Below the pieces are notes generated by a model. It made no database searches, was not told the origin of the DNA, and was given only the letters and a program-made list of their open reading frames with translations. A stretch of 64,000 nucleotides of DNA, taken from positions 32,177 through 96,176 of the forward strand of contig NZ_VJNO01000028.1 of assembly GCF_007096885.1 (NCBI RefSeq). The letters run 5' to 3'. Position numbers and translations under genes: made by a program. Below are positions 26,511 through 33,622 of the stretch, one piece after another; positions within the stretch are counted from its first letter, which is position 1, and every line of letters starts with the position of its first letter. This stretch comes from Streptomyces sp. 130. Lineage in GTDB: Bacteria; Actinomycetota; Actinomycetes; Streptomycetales; Streptomycetaceae.

Positions 26511-26966
26511 ATGGCCCTGTGGGACCGCATCAAGGAATCCGCGTCGACGATGCAGACGCAGCTGATGGCGAAGAAGAACGACCTGAAGAGCGGCGCGTTC
26601 CGCGACGCCGCCATGGCGATGTGCGCGCTCGTCGCCGCCGCGGACGGCAGCATCGACCCGTCCGAACGTCAGAAGGTCGCCCAGCTCATCATGAGCAACG
26701 AGGTGCTGCAGAACTTCCCGGCGGAGGACCTCCAGCGCCGCTTCGAGGCCAACTGCGACAAGCTCACCGCCGACTTCGGCTTCGGCAAGGTCAGCGTCCT
26801 CCAGGAGGTCGCCAAGGCGAAGAAGAAGCCCGCCGAGGCCCGCGCCGTCATCCAGATCGGCATCATCATCGGCGGCGCCGACGGCGACTTCGACAAGGAC
26901 GAGCAGGCGGTCGTACGGGAGGCGTGCTTCGCCCTCGGCCTCCCGCCGCACGAGTTCGACCTGTAG
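26511..26966 (+). CDS. TerB-family protein
   Basis: A 151-residue TerB-like helical protein. It has the duplicated acidic motifs VAAADGSIDPSER and IIIGGADGDFDKDEQ that bind divalent metal in this family. TerB proteins belong to tellurite/phage/membrane-stress systems and associate with the inner membrane. The start follows GGAG at 7 nt. In this segment the gene stands alone rather than in a full ter operon. Its BlaI-type operator suggests induction by envelope stress, which is inference. Confidence 0.88.
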   Translation: MALWDRIKESASTMQTQLMAKKNDLKSGAFRDAAMAMCALVAAADGSIDPSERQKVAQLIMSNEVLQNFPAEDLQRRFEANCDKLTADFGFGKVSVLQEVAKAKKKPAEARAVIQIGIIIGGADGDFDKDEQAVVREACFALGLPPHEFDL

Positions 26967-27168
26967 TCGACCACCGTTCTGGGTGGGGCCCGCCCCGTCG
27001 TCGCCGGCCCCACCCTCCGCGCCCTGCCGGGCCGGGACCGTCAGCTCCTCCGCGAACACCTGTGACGTCCGGAAAAGGATCAGAACCCACCAGAAGCAGT
27101 CCGTCAGTTCATCAGCCCCCCCCTCGTTCCCCCGGGGTTTACGGGAGTCGGGCTGCGACCGGGGCCCG

Positions 27169-28098
27169 TCAGAGCGGGGTCGCCGCCTTGAGGATCACGA
27201 ACAGCGTGACGGCCGAGTTCGCCGAGGAGAGCGCGGAGACCGTGGTACCGGCTGCCGCACCCCATGCCGCCAGACCCGCGCGCGTGAACAGCGACGGCCA
27301 GACGCCCGCGACCGGAGCCGGGCCCAGCAGGGCCGCCACCCGACGCGGTACGGGACCCGCCGCCGCGAATCCCGCGAGCGTCACAGCCGGCGCGACCCGG
27401 GAGGCCAGCGCGGCCTTGCCGACCGCTCGCGCCACGACCCGGCGGCTGCCGATCCGGGCGGCGGCCTCCTCGTCCGCCCACCGCTCGGTGGTGTACGTGA
27501 CCGCCGTGCGCAGGGGCCGCAGGAACGGGTTGGCACGCGCGGCGAGCTGCACGGTCAGCAGGAACCTGTGGTGCCGGGCGTCGAGGTGGGCACGCTCGTG
27601 GGCGAAGAGGGCTCGGCGCTCGGGCCCTTTCAGGGCGGCGAGCATCGCGGTCGTGACGACGACACGGTTCCTCCGGCCCGGCAGGGCGTACGCGTACGGG
27701 CTCTTGTCGGGCAGCACCACGCCCGAGGTGGCCGGCAGCCCCGCCAGCGCCCGCCCGGCGCGGCTGCGCACGCGGTGGTGGCGCCACGCGGCTCTGGCGC
27801 AGGAGGCGAGAACGGCGAACAGGGCGGGGATGGCGGCCTTCCCCGCGACCTCGTCGTACGGGACGGCCTCGCGGACCTCCGGGTCCGACCAGCCGTCCGG
27901 CAGCGGGTTGCCGGGAAGCTGCGCGGTGCCGACCACCATCAGCAGGGCCAGGCACACGGTGCTGCACACGGCCAGCACACCGGACACACCGGCCAGGAGC
28001 CAGGTGGCTGTCCGCGGATGCAGGTGGTGCTCGGCAAGTCGTGCGACCGGCCATGCCGTCAAGGGCAGGACCAGCGGCAGGAAGACGAAGAGCCCCAT
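27169..28098 (-). CDS. M56-family (BlaR1-like) membrane metallopeptidase
   Basis: A 309-residue membrane protein with four predicted helices (first at residues ~3-20) and the zinc motif HERAH (residues 167-171) on a cytoplasmic segment. It matches BlaR1/MecR1 transducers but has no C-terminal penicillin-binding sensor domain, so its signal is unknown. The ATG at 28098 gives MGLFVFLPLVLPL; longer frames overlap blaI. It lies 4 bp after the blaI stop codon, forming the usual blaI-blaR1 pair. By analogy it would cleave BlaI on activation. Confidence 0.88.
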   Translation of the reverse strand: MGLFVFLPLVLPLTAWPVARLAEHHLHPRTATWLLAGVSGVLAVCSTVCLALLMVVGTAQLPGNPLPDGWSDPEVREAVPYDEVAGKAAIPALFAVLASCARAAWRHHRVRSRAGRALAGLPATSGVVLPDKSPYAYALPGRRNRVVVTTAMLAALKGPERRALFAHERAHLDARHHRFLLTVQLAARANPFLRPLRTAVTYTTERWADEEAAARIGSRRVVARAVGKAALASRVAPAVTLAGFAAAGPVPRRVAALLGPAPVAGVWPSLFTRAGLAAWGAAAGTTVSALSSANSAVTLFVILKAATPL

Positions 28099-28102
28099 GC
28101 CG

Positions 28103-28507
28103 TCAGCCTTCCCCCTCCTCGGAGTCCTGAGCCAGCAGGTCCCGCAACAAGCGCTCGTCATGAGGCGGGAGGCCCGTCACAAAGCTGGCCAGCACCGCCT
28201 CCCGGTCCGCCTCGCCGTCCAGGACCTTCCGCATCCGCAGCGCCGCGAGCCCGGCCTCGTCGGCGACCGCCGTCCACTCGAACGAACGCCCCGCCCGCTC
28301 GCGCGACACCGCGCCCTTCACGTGCAGACGGGTCAGGATCGTGATGACGGTCGTGTAGGCGAGACCGCCGCCGAGCCGCTCCCGCACCCACCCCGCGGTA
28401 CGGGCACCGCCGGCCTGGCGCAGCGCGGACAGCACCTGCGCTTCGAGCTCGCCCTGTCCCCGCCGCCGGGGAGAGGCGTCCTGCCCCTCTCGCGTGTCCT
28501 TCGTCAT
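28103..28507 (-). CDS. blaI: BlaI/MecI-family repressor
   Basis: A 134-residue repressor. The winged helix includes GELEAQVLSALRQAGG, AYTTVITILTRLHVKGAVSR and RSFEWTA, and the C-terminal part dimerises. Family members bind TACA-N2-TGTA-like palindromes and are inactivated by proteolysis through an M56 partner, here encoded just downstream. Three TCTAC-N6-GTAGA boxes within 4 kb are the likely targets. One of them (28665-28680) lies between blaI and the divergent tatA, so it may also give autoregulation. Confidence 0.92.
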   Translation of the reverse strand: MTKDTREGQDASPRRRGQGELEAQVLSALRQAGGARTAGWVRERLGGGLAYTTVITILTRLHVKGAVSRERAGRSFEWTAVADEAGLAALRMRKVLDGEADREAVLASFVTGLPPHDERLLRDLLAQDSEEGEG

Positions 28508-28664
28508 TCCGCCGCCCTCCCGCCGACTCGTCCTGCCCTGTGGGGCGGTTCATCGTACTGAGACGTCGCGGCTCGGCCTGTTGTCGTTCGGGTGGCGTTG
28601 GTGGCGCTGTCGTACGACATGGGAGACGCGGCACGGGGCCGGAAGCCGGGCCTTCCCCATTCCC

Positions 28665-28680
28665 TCTACATCACTGTAGA
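28665..28680. promoter_or_regulatory. BlaI-type operator between blaI and tatA
   Basis: TCTACATCACTGTAGA has perfect 6-bp arms (TCTACA/TGTAGA). It ends 43 nt before the tatA GTG and lies 158 nt upstream of blaI, in the divergent promoter region. Confidence 0.65.
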
Positions 28681-28723
28681 TTTTCAGCTCCGAGACGACC
28701 ACCTCCTGGGAGAGCGGAAGACA

Positions 28724-28990
28724 GTGTTCGGAATCAGCGAGATGGCGATCATCCTGATCGCCGTCATTCTCCTCATCGGCGCCAAGAAGCTGCCCGAACT
28801 CGCCCGCAGCGCCGGCAAGGCCGCCCGCGTCCTCAAGAGCGAGACCAAGGCGATGAAGGCCGATGGCGCCCCGGAACCGCAGGCCACCTACCAGGTCACC
28901 GACAGCCGCCCCCTCCAGAATCCGGCCACGCGGGGCGACGGACACCCCGACGCCTCGCCGGGCCCGGCCCCGGGGAACGTACGCCCCTGA
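28724..28990 (+). CDS. tatA: Sec-independent translocase TatA-type protein
   Basis: An 88-residue TatA/E-like protein: FGISEMAIILIAVILLIGAK is the short membrane helix, followed by the conserved hinge LPELARSAGKA and an amphipathic helix, then a polar tail. TatA oligomers form the pore for folded proteins. No tatB or tatC is nearby, so this is probably an accessory TatA paralogue. The GTG at 28724 gives the exact family N-terminus; earlier starts add residues that overlap the operator. Confidence 0.87.
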   Translation: MFGISEMAIILIAVILLIGAKKLPELARSAGKAARVLKSETKAMKADGAPEPQATYQVTDSRPLQNPATRGDGHPDASPGPAPGNVRP

Positions 28991-29068
28991 GCCGACGGGC
29001 CGTGCGTCCGCGACGCGCCGCCCGCGAGGCGGCTGCCTCTCCTCGTACGGTCGCGTGCCCCTCGCCTT

Positions 29069-30592
29069 TCAGGCACTTCGGGCTCGCACCGGGGCAGCGG
29101 GTCGCCGGGCGCCGCCTCTGCTCCTGCACGCGGCCGCGAGCCGCAGGGCGATGGTGGCGGCCCCGGCGGCCGTCGCCGTGCACAGCGCGATGAAGACGTC
29201 GGGTATCCAGACCCACAGCGCGTTGGGGCCGATGAGGGCGAGGGCTGCCGCCATGGCGATACCGGGCAGGGCGCCGGCCAGACACCACAGGACGGTGGGG
29301 ACGACGCGGCGGGGTACGGGCCGTCGGCGGAGCAGGCGGGCAGCGTGGAAGGCGCCCGCGAGGAGGGCGAGGGCCAGGGCGGTGACGCCCCAGACCGTGG
29401 CGTGGTACGTCGCGGCGGAGGGGGCGTCGGTGGGGGTGGCGCCTCCGGCGAGGATGCGGGCGGCGCCGAAGCCGACTTCCATGACGGCAGCGTCGTGAAG
29501 GAGGCCGTGGAGGTTCTGCTGGAGGACGAGGGCGATGTTCCGCTCCGGCAGGAGGAAGAGCATCGCGGAGTAGCCCGGGGTGGCGCCGGTGTGCCAGATC
29601 GCGCTGTCGAGGGGAGCCTCAAGGCCCCCGACGCGCCAACCCAGTCCGTATCCGGTTTCGGCGCCGGATGGGTCCAGTCGGCCGGACTGCCGCATGAGGC
29701 GGACGGACTCGGGCGTCAGGACCGACGCTCCGTCGTCGGCCTTCCCCGACCGGAGCTGGAGGGCCGCGAAGGCGGCGAGGTCGTTCAGGTCACCGCCGGT
29801 GTAGCCGTAGGCGGCGCCGTCGTCGTCCACGCCGTCGGCGATCGCGGACGGTATGCCCCACAGCAGCTGGTGTCCGGGCGGAAGGTTCCGCTCGCGGGCG
29901 GACGCCCGGTCGGCGATCGCCCCGTCCATGCCGGCCGGGCGCAGGACGCTGTCCCGGAGATGGTCGGCGAAGGACCGGCCGGTCACGGACTCGACGACGG
30001 CGGCCAGCACGAGGTAGTTGGCGCTGGTGTACGCGTACGTGGAGCCGGGCGGTCCGAGCGGATGGATGCCGTCCAGCTCGGCGACGCGCTCCACCGCGCC
30101 CGGGCAGTCCGCGTCGACGCAGTCGGTGACCTCGATGGTGGCCGACTCGGGAAGGCCCGCGGTCTGCTGGAGCAGGTGGCGGACAGTGACGCGAGAGGCG
30201 TGGGCGTCACCGCCGAAGCGGAAGGCGGGGAGGTGGTCGACGACCGGGTCGTCGAGCCGGAGCCGCCCGTCCTGCACGAGCGTCATCACGGCGCTCGCGG
30301 CGATGGGCTTGGCGACCGAGCCCCAGAGGAAGGGAGTGTCGGTCGTGACCGGTTCGCCGTGTCCGTCCGTTCCCCAGGCCCGCGTATGAATCGGCCCGCC
30401 GGGCCCGACCACGGCGTAGGAGAGCCCGGGCGTACGGGTGGCCTCCATGCGTCCGCGCACATAGGCGTCCACAGCCGCCAAGCGGTCTGCGGAGACGGGC
30501 GAGTCGGCCGCGGCCGGCGGCTGACCTGAGGGCAGCAGAGGGAGCAGGAGGGCTGTCGCCGCCGCGGCGACGCGGCCAAGCGGGCTGAGCAT
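29069..30592 (-). CDS. Secreted/membrane serine hydrolase (beta-lactamase/D,D-peptidase class C fold)
   Basis: A 507-residue protein with a signal peptide (MLSPLGRVAAAATALLLPLL), a class C beta-lactamase-like domain and three or four C-terminal transmembrane helices. Motifs: SVAK (SxxK) in WGSVAKP, YTSANY around the Tyr motif, and HTG in IWHTGATPGY. The Tyr motif carries Ser where YxN is common. Members act as D-aminopeptidases, esterases or beta-lactamase relatives. The start was set at ATG 30592 after AAGGA. It is divergent from the TetR gene, which likely controls it. Confidence 0.83.
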   Translation of the reverse strand: MLSPLGRVAAAATALLLPLLPSGQPPAAADSPVSADRLAAVDAYVRGRMEATRTPGLSYAVVGPGGPIHTRAWGTDGHGEPVTTDTPFLWGSVAKPIAASAVMTLVQDGRLRLDDPVVDHLPAFRFGGDAHASRVTVRHLLQQTAGLPESATIEVTDCVDADCPGAVERVAELDGIHPLGPPGSTYAYTSANYLVLAAVVESVTGRSFADHLRDSVLRPAGMDGAIADRASARERNLPPGHQLLWGIPSAIADGVDDDGAAYGYTGGDLNDLAAFAALQLRSGKADDGASVLTPESVRLMRQSGRLDPSGAETGYGLGWRVGGLEAPLDSAIWHTGATPGYSAMLFLLPERNIALVLQQNLHGLLHDAAVMEVGFGAARILAGGATPTDAPSAATYHATVWGVTALALALLAGAFHAARLLRRRPVPRRVVPTVLWCLAGALPGIAMAAALALIGPNALWVWIPDVFIALCTATAAGAATIALRLAAACRSRGGARRPAAPVRARSA

Positions 30593-30636
30593 GGAGTGTC
30601 GTCCTTCCATGAGCACACCGGGTAACCATATGGAGA

Positions 30637-30668
30637 TACGGTTATAACCGTACGCTGGTACGGTTATC
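30637..30668. promoter_or_regulatory. Operator pair for the TetR regulator
   Basis: TACGGTTATAACCGTA (30637-30652) is a perfect 16-bp palindrome, and TACGGTTAT recurs at 30659-30667, exactly 22 bp on (two helical turns). The second copy also supplies TACGGT 6 nt before the tetR GTG, a likely -10 element, so bound repressor would block both divergent promoters. Confidence 0.7.
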
Positions 30669-30670
30669 AA

Positions 30671-31312
30671 GTGCCACGAACCGCCGACCATGAAGAACGC
30701 CGCCGTCAAATCGCCGGGGCGGTCAGCCAGTTGATCACCACTCACGGGCTCGACGCCGTCACCGTCGCCCGCACGGCCGCCACCGCGGGCATGTCCGTCG
30801 GACTCGTCCAGCACTACTTCCGCACCAAGGACGAGATGCTGCTCCACGCCTTCCGCGAGGTCTCGGCTCGCATCCGCGCGCGCGTCGAGGCACGGATCAG
30901 GGACGGGGTCGAGCACAAGCGGCCCATCGCCCGGGTCATGGCCGAGGTGATGACCGAGTACATCCCCCTGGACGAGGCCCGACGCACCGAGTACCGGGTG
31001 GCCCGCGCGTTCGCCGGCCGCTCCCTCGACGCCCCCGCCCTCGCGGCTGTCGACACGGAGACCGCCTGCAAGCTGCGCGACGACATCGCCCGCGCCGTCC
31101 ACAACGGCAAGGAGTGCGGAGAGGTCGAGGAGGACGTGGACCCGCTGCCCGCCGCCATTCGCCTCACCGCCGTGATGGAGGGCCTGGCGCTCCAGGTCTA
31201 CCGCGAGCCCGAGGACGCCGCCGAAGCAACCGTGGCCCCGTGCGTGACACCCCTGCTCGAGGCCGAACTGGCCGTCGTCTTCACCGGCGAGTGCCGCCAG
31301 TACGCGAGATAG
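30671..31312 (+). CDS. TetR-family transcription regulator
   Basis: A 213-residue regulator. The N-terminal helix-turn-helix reads VTVARTAATAGMSVGLVQHY followed by FRTKDEMLLHAF, the BetI/TetR pattern. The C-terminal half is the ligand-binding domain. GTG start without Shine-Dalgarno; TACGGT lies 6 nt upstream, so it is probably leaderless. The palindrome between it and the serine hydrolase points to control of that gene and itself. Ligand unknown. Confidence 0.88.
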   Translation: MPRTADHEERRRQIAGAVSQLITTHGLDAVTVARTAATAGMSVGLVQHYFRTKDEMLLHAFREVSARIRARVEARIRDGVEHKRPIARVMAEVMTEYIPLDEARRTEYRVARAFAGRSLDAPALAAVDTETACKLRDDIARAVHNGKECGEVEEDVDPLPAAIRLTAVMEGLALQVYREPEDAAEATVAPCVTPLLEAELAVVFTGECRQYAR

Positions 31313-31862
31313 TCAACCGACCCGCCGGGGCCGCCTGCCGATGCCGGTTGCCGCGCGTCCGCGACGGCTCGACCACGGGAGACGACCGGGGCGTCGAGCA
31401 GCCGCCCCGGGAGAGACCCGGGAGACGATCCGTCCGGGACGAAGGGGTCGTGGGCTCAAATCCCGTCACCCCGACGGTGATTACCAGGTCAGGGACCTGA
31501 TCCGCATCGCGGGTCGGGCCCCTGAGCGGCTTCTGGGGGCAGGGGCCGTGCGGCAGCCCGGACGCGAACCACCACTCGTACGGCTTCGGCCTCGACGCCG
31601 GCCGCGGGGCCGGAGCCGGGAAGCCGGACGCCGCCACCGGTGAGCCGCCCCCTGTGATGCGATGGGCCGGTCATCGTAAAACCTTTGTTTCAGGGGGAGT
31701 TGTGGGTTTATCTACGCGCGGAGCTATGGCTGCCGACCGATCATTCGGGCAATTCAGGCGGGTTCTCGCAGAGCTATTACCGACTGGTACCGGGAGCTGC
31801 TACAACAGGGACCGCTCACTCAACCCCCCACCCACCCCCCACACTTCGGAGGGCTGACAGCC
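31313..31862. other. Intergenic region with tRNA remnant and GDSL promoter
   Basis: 550 bp without a protein gene. The left part holds the tRNA-Pro remnant and its hairpin (31431 to about 31530). From 31680 the composition becomes markedly less GC-rich, with TTGTTTC and TATTAC-like stretches, which fits the promoter and leader of the GDSL esterase gene. Confidence 0.6.
31431..31475 (+). pseudogene. tRNA-Pro 3'-half remnant (candidate attachment site)
   Basis: 45 nt identical to 24310-24354 of tRNA-Pro except for four transitions, spanning the anticodon loop to the 3' end. The acceptor 3' strand CACCCCG is intact; the T loop has CTCAAAT instead of TTCAAAT. The 5' half is not recognisable as a tRNA. 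A diverged copy of the tRNA's terminator hairpin follows (about 31487-31523). Confidence 0.85.
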
Positions 31863-32669
31863 ATGTCAGTACGGAGATTCTGGGCGTCCGCATCCACTCT
31901 GCTCCTCGCCGCCGCTGCCGCTCTGGGGATCGCCCAGCCGGCTTCGGCGTCCTCCCCGGCCGCCGCCGGCGGGTACGTCGCCCTGGGCGATTCGTACTCG
32001 TCCGGTGTCGGCGCGGGCAGCTATCTGTCCGACAGCGGTGACTGCCGGCGCAGTACCAAGGCCTATCCCTACCTCTGGGCGGCGGCGAACTCGCCGTCCT
32101 CCTTCGCGTTCGTCGCCTGTTCGGGCGCCACCACGAGCACCGTGGCCAGTGGTCAGCTCGGCGCGCTGAGTTCGTCCACGTCGCTGGTGAGCGTCACCGC
32201 GGGCGGCAATGACGTCGGGTTCGCCGACGTCATGCAGGACTGCGTGCTGTCCGGCGAGTCCGCCTGCGTCTCGGCCGTGAACGCGGCCGTCGGCAAGATG
32301 AACAACGCCCTGCCCTCGGCGCTGAGTTCGCTCTACGCCTCCATCCACTCCAAGGCCCCGCAGGCCCATGTCGTGGTGCTGGGCTACCCCCGCTTCTACA
32401 AGATCGGCGGAAGCTGTCTGGTCGGACTGTCCGACAAGGCGCGTACGGCCATCAACAACGCGTCCGACGTGCTGAACGGCGTCATCGCCAAGCAGGCGGC
32501 GAACGCCGGGTTCACCTTCTCCGGGGTCGCCGACGAGTTCACCGGGCATGAGCTGTGCTCCGGCGATCCGTGGCTGCACAGCGTCTCGATCCCCGTCTAC
32601 AACTCGTACCACCCGAAGCCCGAGGGCCAGTCCGGCGGTTACCTGCCGGCGTTCCGCTCGGCGGCGTAG
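31863..32669 (+). CDS. Secreted SGNH/GDSL esterase
   Basis: A 268-residue secreted hydrolase: signal peptide to about residue 30 (PASASS), block I GDSYSSG (Ser44), block II ACSGA, block III GGND and block V HPKPEGQ (His250). The fold and length match Streptomyces extracellular lipases/esterases such as those of the SCO7513 type; there are six cysteines, fitting three disulfides. The start follows GGAGGG. It ends in a strong terminator shared with the methyltransferase gene. Confidence 0.92.
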   Translation: MSVRRFWASASTLLLAAAAALGIAQPASASSPAAAGGYVALGDSYSSGVGAGSYLSDSGDCRRSTKAYPYLWAAANSPSSFAFVACSGATTSTVASGQLGALSSSTSLVSVTAGGNDVGFADVMQDCVLSGESACVSAVNAAVGKMNNALPSALSSLYASIHSKAPQAHVVVLGYPRFYKIGGSCLVGLSDKARTAINNASDVLNGVIAKQAANAGFTFSGVADEFTGHELCSGDPWLHSVSIPVYNSYHPKPEGQSGGYLPAFRSAA

Positions 32670-32677
32670 ACACGAAA

Positions 32678-32710
32678 GCGGCGCCCCGGCCCTCCGCCGG
32701 GGCGCCGCTG
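32678..32710. terminator. Shared terminator of GDSL and methyltransferase genes
   Basis: Perfect 14-bp arms (AGCGGCGCCCCGGC, 32678-32691, against 32697-32710) around a 5-nt loop, between convergent stop codons. Confidence 0.9.
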
Positions 32711-32715
32711 CCCCG

Positions 32716-33552
32716 TCAGACCGCCGGGCGGGTCGCCTTGAGGGAGTACATCAGCGGGATGCGCGGACGGTCCGGCGGGAAACGGAAGAAGTCGTCCCCG
32801 CCACGTTTCAGGACCGGGAAACGCGCGAAGAGCGAGACGTCGTGCTCGTGGAGGAATTCGATCCGCAGGCCGGCGGCGGCCAGCGCGGACACCACGCTGC
32901 CCACCGGGTGCTGCCACTCGACGCTGCGGTTGTGGACGGTCGGGGCGTCGAAGTCCGCGTACGTACCCGGAGTCTCGTCCACCCATGCCTCGTGGCTGAA
33001 GTAGTCGTGCACGATCCGCGAGCCCGTCTCGTCGTCCAGGCAGTCCGTGAGCGGATGGAACTCCGCGAGGTAGAGGAAGCCGCCGGGCGCCACCAGCGAC
33101 GCGGCCGTCTCGGCCCAGCGGTCGATGTCGGGCAGCCAGTTCAGCGCGCCGACGCCCGTGTAGACGATGTCGTACGAGGAGTCCGGCACGGCCTGGGCCG
33201 CGTCGTACACATCGGCGGCGACGAAGGCCGCGCGGTCGGGGCCGAGCCCCAGGTCCCGGGCGAGGGCGCGGGCGGTCTCGACGGCCGGTTCGGAGAAGTC
33301 GAGGCCGACGACCTGCGCCGCGCCGTGCCGGGCCCAGGAGAGGGTGTCGAGTCCGATGTGGCACTGCAGGTGCAGCAGCGACCGGCCGGTCACCTCACCG
33401 ACCTCGGCCAGCTCGAAGGGCCGCAGGGCGTCCTTCCCCGCGCGGAAGGAGCCCAGGTCGTAGAAGTCACTGCCTGCGTGGATGGGCACGCGTTCATCCC
33501 ACATCCTGCGGTTGGCCTCGCGCCAGTCGGGCGGTGTCGGAGCGGTGGACAT
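32716..33552 (-). CDS. Class I SAM-dependent methyltransferase
   Basis: A 278-residue methyltransferase with motif I LHLQCHIGLDTLSW, the acidic VVGLDFSEPAV and the DIVYTGVGALNWLPD segment. It starts at ATG 33552 (MSTAPTPPDWREANRRMWDE); TAACCT lies 7 nt before it and no ribosome site is present. The substrate is unknown. Divergent from the S9 peptidase gene with a 70-bp spacer. Confidence 0.86.
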   Translation of the reverse strand: MSTAPTPPDWREANRRMWDERVPIHAGSDFYDLGSFRAGKDALRPFELAEVGEVTGRSLLHLQCHIGLDTLSWARHGAAQVVGLDFSEPAVETARALARDLGLGPDRAAFVAADVYDAAQAVPDSSYDIVYTGVGALNWLPDIDRWAETAASLVAPGGFLYLAEFHPLTDCLDDETGSRIVHDYFSHEAWVDETPGTYADFDAPTVHNRSVEWQHPVGSVVSALAAAGLRIEFLHEHDVSLFARFPVLKRGGDDFFRFPPDRPRIPLMYSLKATRPAV

Positions 33553-33559
33553 GTGCGCG

Positions 33560-33571
33560 AGGTTATCCACA
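33560..33571. promoter_or_regulatory. -10 element overlapping a DnaA-box-like sequence
   Basis: TAACCT (33560-33565, minus strand) is spaced 7 nt from the methyltransferase ATG. The same bases overlap TTATCCACA (33563-33571, plus strand), a perfect E. coli-type DnaA box. Only one box is present. Confidence 0.4.
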
Positions 33572-33622
33572 GGCTGCGGATGAGGCGAACGGATTGTCGG
33601 GGGCCCGGCGCAGAATGGGGTC

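Noticed and set aside
24354..31430. Calling the 7-kb segment an active integrative element
   Set aside because: No integrase, excisionase, replication or transfer gene is present and the repeat has decayed, so at most it is a relic.
33563..33571. TTATCCACA as part of a replication origin
   Set aside because: Only one DnaA box, in a short divergent promoter region, with no dnaA/dnaN pair or cluster of boxes; overlap with the -10 element is enough to explain it.
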